From a methanogenic archaeon (GTDB lineage Archaea; Thermoplasmatota; Thermoplasmata; Methanomassiliicoccales; Methanomethylophilaceae), in contig CADAGG010000019.1 in the NCBI GenBank assembly GCA_902787415.1, forward strand, positions 1 to 14,503: a stretch of DNA of 14,503 nt, given 5' to 3'. A program made the translations under genes and the position numbers. Of this stretch, positions 7,609 to 14,503 are shown one piece after another. Under the pieces are notes generated by a model. That model was not told the DNA's origin, made no database searches, and worked only from the letters and a program-made list of their open reading frames with translations. The first letter of the stretch is position 1. Each line of letters opens with the position of its first letter.

Positions 7609-8991
7609 ATGGAAGCAGTAGCCAAAGAGTACAAAACAATCCAGAACATCCAGGGACCTCTCGTCTTCGTGAAGACCGAGGAGCCCGTAGGATACAAAGA
7701 GCTCGTCAAGGTAAGGCTTTCCGACGGATCCTTCAAGAACGGTGAGGTTCTCGATTCTGCTGACGGCATGGTCGTCATCCAGATCTTCGAGGGAACCACC
7801 GGAATCGACAGGTCCGCATCTGTCCGCTTCCTCGGCGACACCATGAAGATGCCCGTCTCCAAGGACATGCTCGGAAGGGTCCTCTCCGGATCCGCCAAGC
7901 CCCTCGACGGAGGCGCAGAGATCGTACCCGACAAGATGCTCGACATCGCAGGAGCAGCTATCAACCCCTGGGCAAGGGACTCCCCCGCCGACTTCATCGA
8001 GACCGGTATCTCGACCATCGACGGAATGAACACCCTCGTCCGCGGTCAGAAGCTCCCCATCTTCTCCGCATCCGGTCTTCCCCACAACGATATTGCACTG
8101 CAGATCGCAAGGCAGGCCAAGGTCCGCGGAGAGAACGAGGAATTCGCTGTCGTGTTCATCGCTCTCGGTATCACCAACGAAGAGAAGCAGAAGTTCATGT
8201 CCGAGTTCGAGAGGACCGGTGCTCTGAAGAACGCCGTCGTCTTCCTGAACCTCGCAGACGACCCTGCCGTCGAGCGTATCGCCACTCCCCGTCTGGGACT
8301 TACCACCGCGGAGTACATGGCATTCGAGCTCGGAATGCAGGTTCTCGTCATCATGACCGACATCACCAACTACTGTGAGGCCCTGCGTCAGGTCGGAGCA
8401 GCTCGTGAAGAGGTGCCCGGAAGGCGTGGATACCCCGGTTACATGTACACCGACCTCGCACAGCTCTACGAGCGTGCAGGTAAGATCAAGGGCAAGGCCG
8501 GATCCATCACTCAGATCCCCATCCTCACCATGCCCGGTGCGGATATCACCCACCCCATCCCCGATCTTTCCGGATACATCACCGAGGGTCAGATCGTTCT
8601 TACGATGGACCTCCACAGGAACGGTATCTACCCCCCTGTCAACGTGTCCAGCTCCCTGTCCAGGCTGATGAACAACGGTATCGGTGAGGGCAAGACCCGT
8701 GACGACCACAAGGCCGTTTCCGACCAGCTGTACGCCTCGTACGCAGAAGGAAAGGACCTCCGTGGACTGGTCGCAATCGTCGGTAAGGACTCCCTGTCCG
8801 CCAAGGACAGGAAGCTGCTCGACTTCGCAGATCTCTTCGAGGACCGTGTCGTCCGCCAGGGACTCTACGAGGACCGTTCCATCGAGAGGACTCTCGACAT
8901 CGCATGGGAGATCCTCGCCGAGCTCGACATCGACCAGCTCACCAGGATCAAGAAGTCGCTGATCCAGACCTACCTTCCCAAGAAGGAGTGA
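7609..8991 (+). CDS. atpB: A-type ATP synthase regulatory/non-catalytic subunit B (AhaB/AtpB)
   Basis: Non-catalytic partner of subunit A in the hexameric head. The 460-residue product has the F1/V1/A1 fold but no P-loop: the equivalent position reads [13 protein letters not shown] from residue 155, the normal degenerate form of B subunits. [16 protein letters not shown] (from S348) carries the conserved arginine R352 that faces the catalytic site. The ATG at 7609 is chosen over the in-frame TTG at 7603 because GGAGG at 7597-7601 stands 7 nt upstream of the ATG but would touch the TTG; the opening [18 protein letters not shown] fits the family. It follows A by 2 nt and precedes D by 6 nt. Confidence 0.97.
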   Translation: MEAVAKEYKTIQNIQGPLVFVKTEEPVGYKELVKVRLSDGSFKNGEVLDSADGMVVIQIFEGTTGIDRSASVRFLGDTMKMPVSKDMLGRVLSGSAKPLDGGAEIVPDKMLDIAGAAINPWARDSPADFIETGISTIDGMNTLVRGQKLPIFSASGLPHNDIALQIARQAKVRGENEEFAVVFIALGITNEEKQKFMSEFERTGALKNAVVFLNLADDPAVERIATPRLGLTTAEYMAFELGMQVLVIMTDITNYCEALRQVGAAREEVPGRRGYPGYMYTDLAQLYERAGKIKGKAGSITQIPILTMPGADITHPIPDLSGYITEGQIVLTMDLHRNGIYPPVNVSSSLSRLMNNGIGEGKTRDDHKAVSDQLYASYAEGKDLRGLVAIVGKDSLSAKDRKLLDFADLFEDRVVRQGLYEDRSIERTLDIAWEILAELDIDQLTRIKKSLIQTYLPKKE

Positions 8992-8997
8992 TGACCG

Positions 8998-9633
8998 ATG
9001 GCAGCCCGCGATGTCACCCCGACCCGTTCCGTGCTTCTCGACCTCAAAAGGAGGATCAAGCTGTCCCAGTCCGGACACAAGATCCTCAAGATGAAGAGGG
9101 ACGGACTCATCCTTGAGTTCTTCGAGATCATGGAGAAGGCGAGGCAGATGCGTGTCGGTGTTGCTTCGGACTTCCAGCTCGCAATGAAGAAAATCACCAT
9201 TGCGAAGGTCGTTGACGGAGAGCTTGCGGTGAAGAGTGCGGCATACGCACTCAAGTCGCACCCTGAAGTCGACCTCAGCAGCAAATCCATCATGGGACTC
9301 ATGGTCCCCAGGGTAGAGGCAAACAACATCCACACCACCCTTCTCCAGAAGGGTTACGGTGTGATCGAGACCTCCGCCTACATCGAGGATGCCGCAGCGG
9401 CGTTTGAGAAGCTTCTCATCACCCTGATCCGTGCAGCCGAGATCGAGACCGCCATGAAGAAACTGCTGGATGAGATCGAGAAGACCAAGAGGCGTGTAAA
9501 CGCACTGGAATTCAAGATCATCCCCGAATTCAAGGAATCGGAGAGGTTCGTCAAATTCCGTCTCGAAGAGATGTCCAGAGAGGAAACCACCCGTCTGAAA
9601 CACCTCAAGAAGAAAGGAGCGTCAACCGAGTGA
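8998..9633 (+). CDS. atpD: A-type ATP synthase subunit D (AhaD/AtpD), central rotor shaft
   Basis: Central shaft that turns inside the A3B3 head. The 211-residue product has the typical two long helices at either end (about 10-60 and 130-200) with a short middle segment, and the diagnostic N-terminus DVTPTRSVLLDLKRRIKLS and central RRVNALEFKIIPEF. The ATG at 8998 is preceded by GGAGTGAT at 8985-8992 with about 6 nt spacing. A nearer ATG at 8991 overlaps the stop of B but is in a different frame and leads to a low-quality product. The stop overlaps the GTG of a following 49-codon gene by 4 nt. Confidence 0.96.
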   Translation: MAARDVTPTRSVLLDLKRRIKLSQSGHKILKMKRDGLILEFFEIMEKARQMRVGVASDFQLAMKKITIAKVVDGELAVKSAAYALKSHPEVDLSSKSIMGLMVPRVEANNIHTTLLQKGYGVIETSAYIEDAAAAFEKLLITLIRAAEIETAMKKLLDEIEKTKRRVNALEFKIIPEFKESERFVKFRLEEMSREETTRLKHLKKKGASTE

Positions 9634-9779
9634 AGTCATTAAGGGAACGCGTGGAAGGAATCTGGGAGGACCCCATCAAAGTAAGACGGGCGTTCACCCT
9701 GATCTGGGCGATAAGCTATGGTATGCTTGTGCTCGGGGCGTTCCTGATCATCGCCGTATTCGCGTTGAATTGGCTTTGA
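9630..9779 (+). CDS. Small single-pass membrane protein at the end of the ATP synthase operon
   Basis: A 49-codon gene, read here for the first time from the DNA. GTG at 9630 overlaps the stop of subunit D by 4 nt (GTGA), and AAAGGAG at 9613-9618 gives a good ribosome binding site about 11 nt upstream. The product has a charged N-terminal part (MKSLRERVEGIWEDPIKVRR) and one hydrophobic helix from about residue 21 to the C-terminus, ending ALNWL; by the positive-inside rule the N-terminus faces the cytoplasm. It ends 9 nt before the operon terminator hairpin. The Methanosarcina mazei operon is described as HIKECFABDG with a small hydrophobic last gene ahaG, so this could be a positional equivalent; sequence homology was not tested. 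Function unknown; assembly factor or accessory stator peptide are possible. Confidence 0.72.
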   Translation: MKSLRERVEGIWEDPIKVRRAFTLIWAISYGMLVLGAFLIIAVFALNWL

Positions 9780-9788
9780 AACCACTTA

Positions 9789-9828
9789 CCTGTCCGCAGG
9801 GAGACCTGCCGGACAGGATTCTTTTTTT
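9789..9828 (+). terminator. Intrinsic-type terminator of the ATP synthase operon
   Basis: CCTGTCCGCAGG (9789-9800) pairs with CCTGCCGGACAGG (9805-9817) across a GAGA tetraloop of the GNRA class, leaving C9810 bulged. The stem is followed by ATTC and a run of seven T (9822-9828). The T-run is on the plus strand only, so the element acts on the rightward synthase operon. Archaeal termination usually needs only the T-run; the hairpin may also protect the 3' end of the message. Confidence 0.75.
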
Positions 9829-9845
9829 AACATCCCAAATCGATG

Positions 9846-9869
9846 AAAACGATATGTGCCAGCATATCG
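9846..9869 (-). terminator. Weak hairpin after the PolD small-subunit gene
   Basis: A perfect 7 bp inverted repeat, CGATATG (9850-9856) and CATATCG (9863-9869), with a 6 nt loop, lies 10 nt beyond the stop codon of the minus-strand polymerase gene. Read on the minus strand it is followed by four T (9849-9846). This is a short stem and a short T-run, so it is only a possible terminator or 3' stability element. Confidence 0.4.
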
Positions 9870-9878
9870 GAAAACGGC

Positions 9879-11318
9879 TCAGTCCTTGGCGAATTCCATC
9901 ATGGTCATCTTGCCGGTACCGAGATGGACCACGGGCATGACGCCGGGGTTGGGGTTGAAGTTGTGCTGCTTCTGGTAATCGGTCTGCGACTGCCAGGTGG
10001 AGGCGTTGATCATCTTCACTCCCTTGTAATCCATTCCGCCCGCGCCGTGGACGTGTCCGGACACGAAGATGTCGGGCAGGTGCTCCAGAGCGAGATAGTC
10101 CTTCTTCTCGGGCGCGAGGGCGTTCCTGGCGCCGTACATCGGGGCCATGTGCCTCCTGACGACCATCTCCTTCATGACCCTGATGGGGTCCTCGTAGGTC
10201 ATTCCCCTGACACCGGCGATCCAGTCGTCGATGCTCTTGCCGTGGTAGGAGGTGACGAACCTTCCCTCCACCTCGAGGTTGATAGGGTTGCCGGTCATGT
10301 AGATGCTGGAATCGAAGGTCTTGGTGTACATCTCGTTGAGGGCGGGCTGCGGTTCGGCGAGCCTGCAGGCGTCGTGGTTGCCGGGATGGAGGACGACCTT
10401 CATGTGGTCGGGGATCTCCTTCAGGTACTCCGACAGGGCCTCGTACTGCTTGTAGATGTCGAGGATCTCCAGGTCCTTCTCCTGATCGGGATAGGCCCCG
10501 ATACCGTCCACCACGTCCCCGGGGAGCACCAGGTAGTTGATCTCCTGTTCCGCGGCGTTGTGCCTCAGCCAGGCGATCATCTTCTCCCAGCTGGCGGTCA
10601 GGAACTCCTTGCTCCCGATGTGGATGTCCGAGAGGAAGGCGATGCTGGAGGTGCTGTCGCTGGGGACCCAGGTATGGTTCTTGGGCACGTCCGGGCGGAA
10701 GATCTCGTTGGCGATGAACAGCTTGCTCTTCTCGGCGAACTTCCCTGCCACCCCGATGACCTCGTCGTTGACGAAGATCTCGTTGGCGAGGGGTGAGTCC
10801 TTGCTGATGAAGACGCTGCAGGTACCCGTCTCGTCCTCGATCTCCAGGATGGTGTGTCCGTTCTTCTGCGTGATCTTCTTGTCGTAGACCATGCCGACGA
10901 TCTTCACGTCGCGGTTGTGGCGCCTGGCGGCCTCGATGGTGCTGGCGAAACCGAAGTCCTTCCGGTTGGTGAGGATCTTCTTCAGGATGTTGTATCTGCT
11001 CCTGAAGTAGTTGGTGAAGTCCTCTATGGTCCCGACGCAGGTGCTCTGGCCGGTGATATCGGAGCCGGGCACGATCTTCAGGTCGAGGTCCCTCTTGATC
11101 CTGGGCTTGATGACCTTCTCGGAGGTGAACAGGCCCTTGTCGCCGTTCAGGAAATCGAGCACGTCCTGCTTGGTGACCAGGAAGGCGTTGTTCGAGAGCG
11201 AGTTAAGAAGGGTGTTGACGAAGTCCATCGAATACCCGTTGGAGTCTATGATCTCCAGGGCTTCGGGAGCAAGGAAAAGGTTCTTCCTTGCCGCGGCTGT
11301 CAACACCTCGTCACGCAT
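9879..11318 (-). CDS. polB: DNA polymerase D small subunit (DP1), 3'-5' proofreading exonuclease
   Basis: Small subunit of the archaeal replicative polymerase PolD; it proofreads for the large subunit DP2. The 479-residue product has an N-terminal helical region, an OB-fold (about residues 130-205, with VKIVGMVYDKK and the GHTILEIEDETG strand pair) and a calcineurin-like phosphoesterase domain. Numbered from the chosen start, metal-binding motifs are all present: SDIHIGS (D231, H233), LPGDVVDG (D268), HPGNHD (N314, H315), YHG (H359) and SGHVHG (H422, H424). The active site therefore looks intact. The ATG at 11318 is preferred over a GTG seven codons upstream because AGGTG stands 4 nt before it and a TATA-like box lies about 25 bp upstream. 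No DP2 gene is in the window. Confidence 0.95.
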   Translation of the reverse strand: MRDEVLTAAARKNLFLAPEALEIIDSNGYSMDFVNTLLNSLSNNAFLVTKQDVLDFLNGDKGLFTSEKVIKPRIKRDLDLKIVPGSDITGQSTCVGTIEDFTNYFRSRYNILKKILTNRKDFGFASTIEAARRHNRDVKIVGMVYDKKITQKNGHTILEIEDETGTCSVFISKDSPLANEIFVNDEVIGVAGKFAEKSKLFIANEIFRPDVPKNHTWVPSDSTSSIAFLSDIHIGSKEFLTASWEKMIAWLRHNAAEQEINYLVLPGDVVDGIGAYPDQEKDLEILDIYKQYEALSEYLKEIPDHMKVVLHPGNHDACRLAEPQPALNEMYTKTFDSSIYMTGNPINLEVEGRFVTSYHGKSIDDWIAGVRGMTYEDPIRVMKEMVVRRHMAPMYGARNALAPEKKDYLALEHLPDIFVSGHVHGAGGMDYKGVKMINASTWQSQTDYQKQHNFNPNPGVMPVVHLGTGKMTMMEFAKD

Positions 11319-11368
11319 ACCGCACCTATAGGATTGCACATTTATATCGGTTATCAGATAGGAGAGAC
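11319..11368. promoter_or_regulatory. Divergent promoter between PolD small subunit and UPF0201 gene
   Basis: The 50 bp gap between two divergent start codons contains one A/T core at about 11339-11348 (ATTTATATC on the plus strand, GATATAAAT on the minus strand). It lies about 25 bp from each start codon, the normal archaeal TATA-to-start distance, so a single core could serve both directions. Each gene also has a close ribosome binding motif (AGGTG on the minus side, AGGAG at 11360-11364 on the plus side). Confidence 0.5.
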
Positions 11369-11761
11369 ATGGTCTCAGTCACCGTGTCGTGCCCGGTCTA
11401 CCCGAGCGAGGATCCCGATAAAATCAGGACCGCCCTCCTCAACATATTCCCCACGGGAGAGTTCGAACTCACCGAGAAGGAGATGAAGGGCCCCGCCGAT
11501 CTCGACAGGTTCTCCGCCCTCATCAGGCGTCAGAAGATCCTCGATACCGCCCGTTCGCAGATGCAGAGGGGCACCCGCGGAAGCAGCACCAAGACCGTTT
11601 TCAGCCTCAACAAGCAGGTCGCCACCGTCGGCAAGGTATCCTTCGTCGACTACCGCACCGTGCTGGGCACCATCAGCGTCTGCGTGGAGGATCCCGACAT
11701 CGAGGCGCTCATCGACCGCGTCGCCCCCATGACGGTGAACGGTGAAGAGGTCCGCCAATGA
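11369..11761 (+). CDS. UPF0201 family protein (predicted RNA-binding, dsRBD-like fold)
   Basis: A 130-residue archaeal protein. The opening VSVTVSCPVYPSEDPDKIRTAL, the FSALIRRQKILDTAR segment, the TVFSLNKQVATVGKVSF strand pair and the closing DIEALIDRVAP are the pattern I recall for UPF0201 (COG1931), predicted to bind RNA; no reaction is known. The start at 11369 is chosen because AGGAG precedes it by 4 nt; the frame stays open upstream to 11288 but that part is antisense to the polymerase gene and is low-complexity. The stop overlaps the start of the next gene by 4 nt (ATGA), so the two are likely co-transcribed and translationally coupled. The family call is from memory of the pattern, without a database search. 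Confidence 0.75.
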   Translation: MVSVTVSCPVYPSEDPDKIRTALLNIFPTGEFELTEKEMKGPADLDRFSALIRRQKILDTARSQMQRGTRGSSTKTVFSLNKQVATVGKVSFVDYRTVLGTISVCVEDPDIEALIDRVAPMTVNGEEVRQ

Positions 11762-12435
11762 ACGTCATCGGGGTCTCCTGCCCGGAGTTCTCCAAGACCC
11801 CCTTCGACGAGATGTGCCAGCATATCTCCGGACACTTCAGGCACTGGGAGATCTTCTCCGAGCTCAGCCACTTCGGACCCCTGGTTGCGGAGAGGTATAC
11901 GCCACTCATCGAGAGCTCGGACATGACCTTCTCCCTGCACACGGGGATAGCGGACATCAACATCGCTTCCACCAACGAATCCATCCGCAGGGCATCCGTC
12001 GGCAACGTTCTCTCGGAGATGGAGTCCGCTCACAGGCTGGGGATCGACACCGTCACTATCCACCCGGGCATCATCAATCTCGCGGTGCACGACACACGCG
12101 AGATTTCCTTGGAGGCGGCCCGCCGTTCCATGAAGGAGTTCGACAGGGCGGCCTCGGAGTACGGACTTCACGCGTGCATCGAGAACATGCCCAGCTTCCC
12201 GGTGATGCTGGGGATACAGGCGGATGAATTAGCATCCATCGTGGACGGCACCGACCTGGACATCTGCTTCGACATAGGCCACGCCAACACCTCGGGGCAG
12301 ATCGATGCCATGATCGACACCTTCGGTGACAGGATCCGCAACATTCACATCCACGACAACCTCGGGGACAGGGATGCGCACCTGACCATAGGCGACGGGA
12401 ACATCGATTTCGCGGGAAGTTCTTCATCCTTCTGA
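11758..12435 (+). pseudogene. Xylose-isomerase-like TIM-barrel protein, 3' truncated
   Basis: Member of the sugar-phosphate isomerase/epimerase and AP-endonuclease-2-like TIM-barrel superfamily (COG1082 type), which uses divalent metal. Strand-end motifs are in order: FSLHTG (H61), TIHPG (H102), CIENMPS (E142), ICFDIGHAN (D172, H175) and IHIHDNLGDRDAHL (H197, H199, D200), then IGDGNIDFAG at 211-220. Family members normally continue some 40 residues to a last strand with a metal-binding Glu. Here five serine-rich residues and a stop follow directly, so the eighth strand and the fourth metal ligand are missing. The frame breaks exactly where the convergent protease gene begins to be coding on the other strand. 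It is probably non-functional as read. Substrate unknown. Translationally coupled to the UPF0201 gene by a 4 nt overlap. Confidence 0.7.
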
Positions 12436-13429
12436 TGTCGACCGCATCCATGTTGGGCTTGATGAACCAGCTGATGAGGGTGATGATTCCGAGGAACATC
12501 AGGCCCAGGAGGGCGAGGCTCTGGACGCCGGTCCCGATGGTGTACCCGATGGTGGACATTACATCGATTGCGCAATGTGCCAGGATGGACGCGTACAGTC
12601 CGTATTGGATGTAGATGTAACCGAACAGGAGGCCCCCCAGTGCCGCGTCGGGGACCTTGCTCCAGCCCCATCCGTTCAGATGGGCGAGTCCGAAGAGGAC
12701 CGAGGACACCACCAGGAGGATGAATGCCGCCTTGCTCATGCCGAATCCTCCCAGGAGGAACTGCCAGCAGCGGCTGTTCCTGGCGACGATGAGGGCGACG
12801 ACGACCATGGGGACACCTATCCAGAAAACCCTGTACATGACCTCCTCGATGACTCCCGCCCTGGTGAGGCGGAACACCATCTCGAAATCGGTGTAGGAGG
12901 ACATCCAGCTGCTGTCGGGGGTGTTCCCAGATACGGCCGTCATCATGATGTAGATTATGCTCAGGAGGAGGGAAACCGCCAGGATGGTGGAGCAGCCCAC
13001 CAGGCCGGTCTTCTCGGTGCAGTCGGCATCTCCCGTGGCCTGCTCGTTCATGTATCCCCTGTAGAAGCTGTAGACCGCGTACGCCAGGCAGACGCCGATG
13101 ATGACGAGGTCCAGGGCGAAGATGACCGATACGGCCGTACCGCGGAGGCGGGTCAGGATGAGGTCGTCGATCCCTAATGGGACGTAGACCGCCACCGTGA
13201 GGTTGGAGGATATATCTGCCGAGATCCCTCCGAAGTTCACGATGCAGTAGACCAGGTTGTTGACCACTATGAACACGACGACCGTTATGGTCAGGAGCAG
13301 GAACAGGTGCAGTATGCCGAAGTCGTCCTTCTTCTCGACCGGCGGGACCGGATCGAGTGCCTTGCCGCAGTGCGAACAGAACTTCGCACCCCTCTCGCGC
13401 CACATCTGGCACATCTCGCAGTCATCCAT
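12074..13429 (-). CDS. CPBP-family intramembrane protease with N-terminal zinc ribbon; C-terminus reads through into antisense
   Basis: A membrane protein of about 338 genuine residues. Residues 4-21 form a zinc ribbon (C4, C7, C18, C21). About eight membrane helices follow, with the CPBP (CAAX-protease-like) motifs IEEVMYR (E195, E196, R200), FGLAH (H250) and LAHCAID (H285, D289), so the glutamic-type active site looks complete. Function could be prenyl-protein or bacteriocin-immunity-like proteolysis; the substrate is not visible. After the last helix and the basic tail DIRRMKNF (to F338, about 12416) the frame has no stop and runs 113 more codons through the antisense of the TIM-barrel gene, giving an Arg/Cys/Pro-rich stretch that looks non-natural. 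The natural 3' end is therefore missing. The ATG at 13429 has GGAGG 9 nt upstream; it overlaps the preceding gene by 8 nt. Confidence 0.78.
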   Translation of the reverse strand: MDDCEMCQMWRERGAKFCSHCGKALDPVPPVEKKDDFGILHLFLLLTITVVVFIVVNNLVYCIVNFGGISADISSNLTVAVYVPLGIDDLILTRLRGTAVSVIFALDLVIIGVCLAYAVYSFYRGYMNEQATGDADCTEKTGLVGCSTILAVSLLLSIIYIMMTAVSGNTPDSSWMSSYTDFEMVFRLTRAGVIEEVMYRVFWIGVPMVVVALIVARNSRCWQFLLGGFGMSKAAFILLVVSSVLFGLAHLNGWGWSKVPDAALGGLLFGYIYIQYGLYASILAHCAIDVMSTIGYTIGTGVQSLALLGLMFLGIITLISWFIKPNMDAVDIRRMKNFPRNRCSRRLWSGAHPCPRGCRGCECCGSCHRRCRSWHRSAPRCWRGLCRSRCPGRCRPRWMLIHPPVSPASPGSWACSRCTREVRTPRPPCRTPSWNGGPPPRKSRVCRAPRD

Positions 13430-14048
13430 TCTTTACAACCTCCTTCAACAGTTCGGAGACCCCTTCCACGCGCTCGACCTCGATCACCGCCAGGACCTTC
13501 CTCCTGAAACGGGCGACATCCGCGAGCTCCTTCGCGATGTGCTCCTCGCGCCTCTTATCCAGCTTCCTGAACCCCCGGTTGGATTCCACGAAGGAGTCCC
13601 AGGCGACGGCCAGTTCCTCCGGGGTGGCGGCGTCCATCCTCTTGCGGTAGCCCTTCTTGGCCAGATGGTGCACCGATGTGAACTGGGTGGCGCTGACGCA
13701 TTCCATGAAGGCGTCGTCGAACTCCTCGTCGTTCATGTCCAGGGGGATGACGTTCTGGCCGGCCTCGGTGCAGAGGTCCACCAGTTCGCAGAATGCGGGG
13801 GAGGGGGTCTGGACCTCTCCAAACACCGACATCTTTGCCGAGTACACTATATCGAGCTCGCTGACCTCCACATTGTCGACCCCGATCTCATCCCTTTTCC
13901 TGAGGGCCTCGAGGCCTTCCCATCCGAGGGAGGCGGCGTATGCCTCGTAACCCCCGAATGCGGCACGTACCTTATCGGCCTCCGAAACGAGGCCGTTGAC
14001 CACCGGAAGAATGTCGATATCGCATTCCCCTACCTTGAAACGCATCAT
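13422..14048 (-). CDS. Conserved-looking hypothetical protein, possibly distantly TraB-like
   Basis: I do not recognise this 208-residue protein with confidence. It is soluble, acidic in its first two thirds and has no membrane segment. Noticeable segments are SELDIVYSAKMSVFGEV (about 63-79), QNVIPLDMNDEEFDDA, KKGYRKRMDAATPEEL and a basic C-terminal helix with KVLAVIEVERVEGVSELL (about 184-201). That last segment loosely recalls the C-terminal strand-turn-helix of TraB/PrgY proteins, but the expected His of TraB is replaced by Arg, so this is only a hint. The codon pattern is GC-rich like its neighbours, and it is clearly coding. The ATG at 14048 overlaps the upstream gene's stop by 4 nt (ATGA), and its end overlaps the protease start by 8 nt, so the three genes likely form one leftward operon. 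Confidence 0.72.
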   Translation of the reverse strand: MMRFKVGECDIDILPVVNGLVSEADKVRAAFGGYEAYAASLGWEGLEALRKRDEIGVDNVEVSELDIVYSAKMSVFGEVQTPSPAFCELVDLCTEAGQNVIPLDMNDEEFDDAFMECVSATQFTSVHHLAKKGYRKRMDAATPEELAVAWDSFVESNRGFRKLDKRREEHIAKELADVARFRRKVLAVIEVERVEGVSELLKEVVKNG

Positions 14049-14503
14049 TTCTTGGTGCTCCGGGAGAGGATCATATCGGTGAATGTGGTTTTGTCGTCGA
14101 TCTTCTTCAGCTCATCGTCGGTCACCAGCGCGGTGGATCCGATGTTGTCCGAGGTCTGCTTCTTCTGAACGATGAGGACCGAGGGTCTCTTCGACAGGTT
14201 GGAGAGCTCGGCGGCGATGAGCGCCTTCTGGATGATCTTGGTCTTGTCGGTGTCCAGTCCGGTCAGCACCACGGTGTTCTGCGAGTTGTCCCTGGACATG
14301 GCCTCGAACGGGCCCCTGATGATGGGCGTGACCGCGAATCCGATGTTGAGCAGGCGGTCCAGCCTCTGGGAGCCGGTGGTTCCGCCGAGTTCGATCTCGT
14401 GCTTGGCGGCGGTGTCGTCCCTCTTGTACTCGAAGGGGTCGAGGGGCTGCACGATGGGGACGTCGAGGAACTCCTCCAGACGGAGGGCGGCGTCGATCAT
14501 GGC
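14045..14503 (-). CDS. Unidentified protein, 5' end beyond window
   Basis: The frame is open through the right edge, so the ATG at 14500 may be internal; at least 152 codons are visible. I do not recognise the family. The product is soluble with a mixed alpha/beta look. One segment, NTVVLTGLDTDKTKIIQKALIAAELSN (about residues 75-101 from the M at 14500; shown here only by its motifs VVLTGLDTDKTKI and ALIAAELS), reads like a beta strand, a loop and a helix, followed by a second strand, PSVLIVQKK. There is no classical GxxxxGKT P-loop. The C-terminus is charged and ends in a basic STKK. It is translationally coupled to the next gene by a 4 nt overlap. Confidence 0.6.
   Translation of the reverse strand, partial: AMIDAALRLEEFLDVPIVQPLDPFEYKRDDTAAKHEIELGGTTGSQRLDRLLNIGFAVTPIIRGPFEAMSRDNSQNTVVLTGLDTDKTKIIQKALIAAELSNLSKRPSVLIVQKKQTSDNIGSTALVTDDELKKIDDKTTFTDMILSRSTKK

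Noticed and set aside
8991..9116. An ATG at 8991 overlapping the stop of subunit B as an alternative start for the next gene
   Set aside because: It is out of frame with subunit D and leads to a Pro/Arg-rich product without family features; the ATG at 8998 gives the standard D-subunit N-terminus.
7276..9603. A 775-codon open frame on the minus strand
   Set aside because: It lies wholly antisense to subunits A, B and D. The product is rich in Asp, Val, Leu, Gly and His in the pattern produced by reading the reverse of GC-biased codons, and has no recognisable domain.
9843..10796. A 317-codon open frame on the plus strand opposite the polymerase gene
   Set aside because: The opposite strand codes for the PolD small subunit with all its catalytic motifs; this frame is a shadow of it.
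13257..14168. A 303-codon plus-strand frame over the right-end genes
   Set aside because: Antisense to two minus-strand genes that are coupled by 4 nt and 8 nt overlaps and have good coding character.
1..14503. CRISPR arrays, tRNA or rRNA genes, insertion sequences and phage genes
   Set aside because: No regularly spaced repeats, tRNA-like cloverleaf with a TTCGA-type arm, transposase motifs or terminal inverted repeats were seen when reading the window; a dedicated search was not possible.

Overview
The window looks like part of a euryarchaeal chromosome, most likely a Thermoplasmata-class methanogen of the Methanomassiliicoccales type. The evidence is an A-type (archaeal) ATP synthase operon in the order H-I-K-E-C-F-A-B-D, a small-subunit gene of the D-family DNA polymerase (absent from most Crenarchaeota), a UPF0201 RNA-binding protein, TATA-like boxes and GGAGG-type ribosome binding sites. 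The order-level assignment is inference from gene style; class or phylum is safer. No rRNA, tRNA, CRISPR array or insertion sequence was seen.

Layout. Positions 1-562 (minus) hold the N-terminal part of an archaeal S26 signal peptidase cut by the left edge. It is divergent, across 59 bp, from a dCMP deaminase (622-1077, plus). An A/T-rich gap of 133 bp carries TATA-like boxes, and then the ATP synthase operon runs 1211-9633 with gaps of at most 16 bp or short overlaps. A 49-codon gene for a single-pass membrane protein (9630-9779) overlaps the end of subunit D by 4 nt, in the position of ahaG in Methanosarcina. A strong GAGA-loop hairpin with a T-tract (9789-9828) closes the operon.

The minus strand then carries the PolD small subunit (9879-11318). 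It is divergent, over a 50 bp gap with a TATA-like core, from a two-gene unit: a UPF0201 protein (11369-11761) and a xylose-isomerase-like TIM-barrel protein (11758-12435). The latter stops abruptly before its last barrel strand. It collides with a convergent CPBP-family membrane protease whose reading frame runs through its expected C-terminus into the antisense of the TIM-barrel gene. The simplest reading is a deletion or a mis-join near 12411-12420 that removed both 3' ends. Upstream of the protease on the minus strand lie two overlapping unassigned genes (13422-14048 and 14045-14503, the latter cut by the right edge).

How the genes work together. Subunits A3B3 with D, F and C form the catalytic head and rotor, E and H form the peripheral stalks, and I with the K ring form the ion channel. 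The extra membrane peptide is translated with them and could be an assembly or accessory factor. Most of the window is housekeeping. The parts worth attention are the double-truncation junction, the tail peptide of the ATP synthase operon, the atypical loop of subunit I and the two unassigned genes at the right end.
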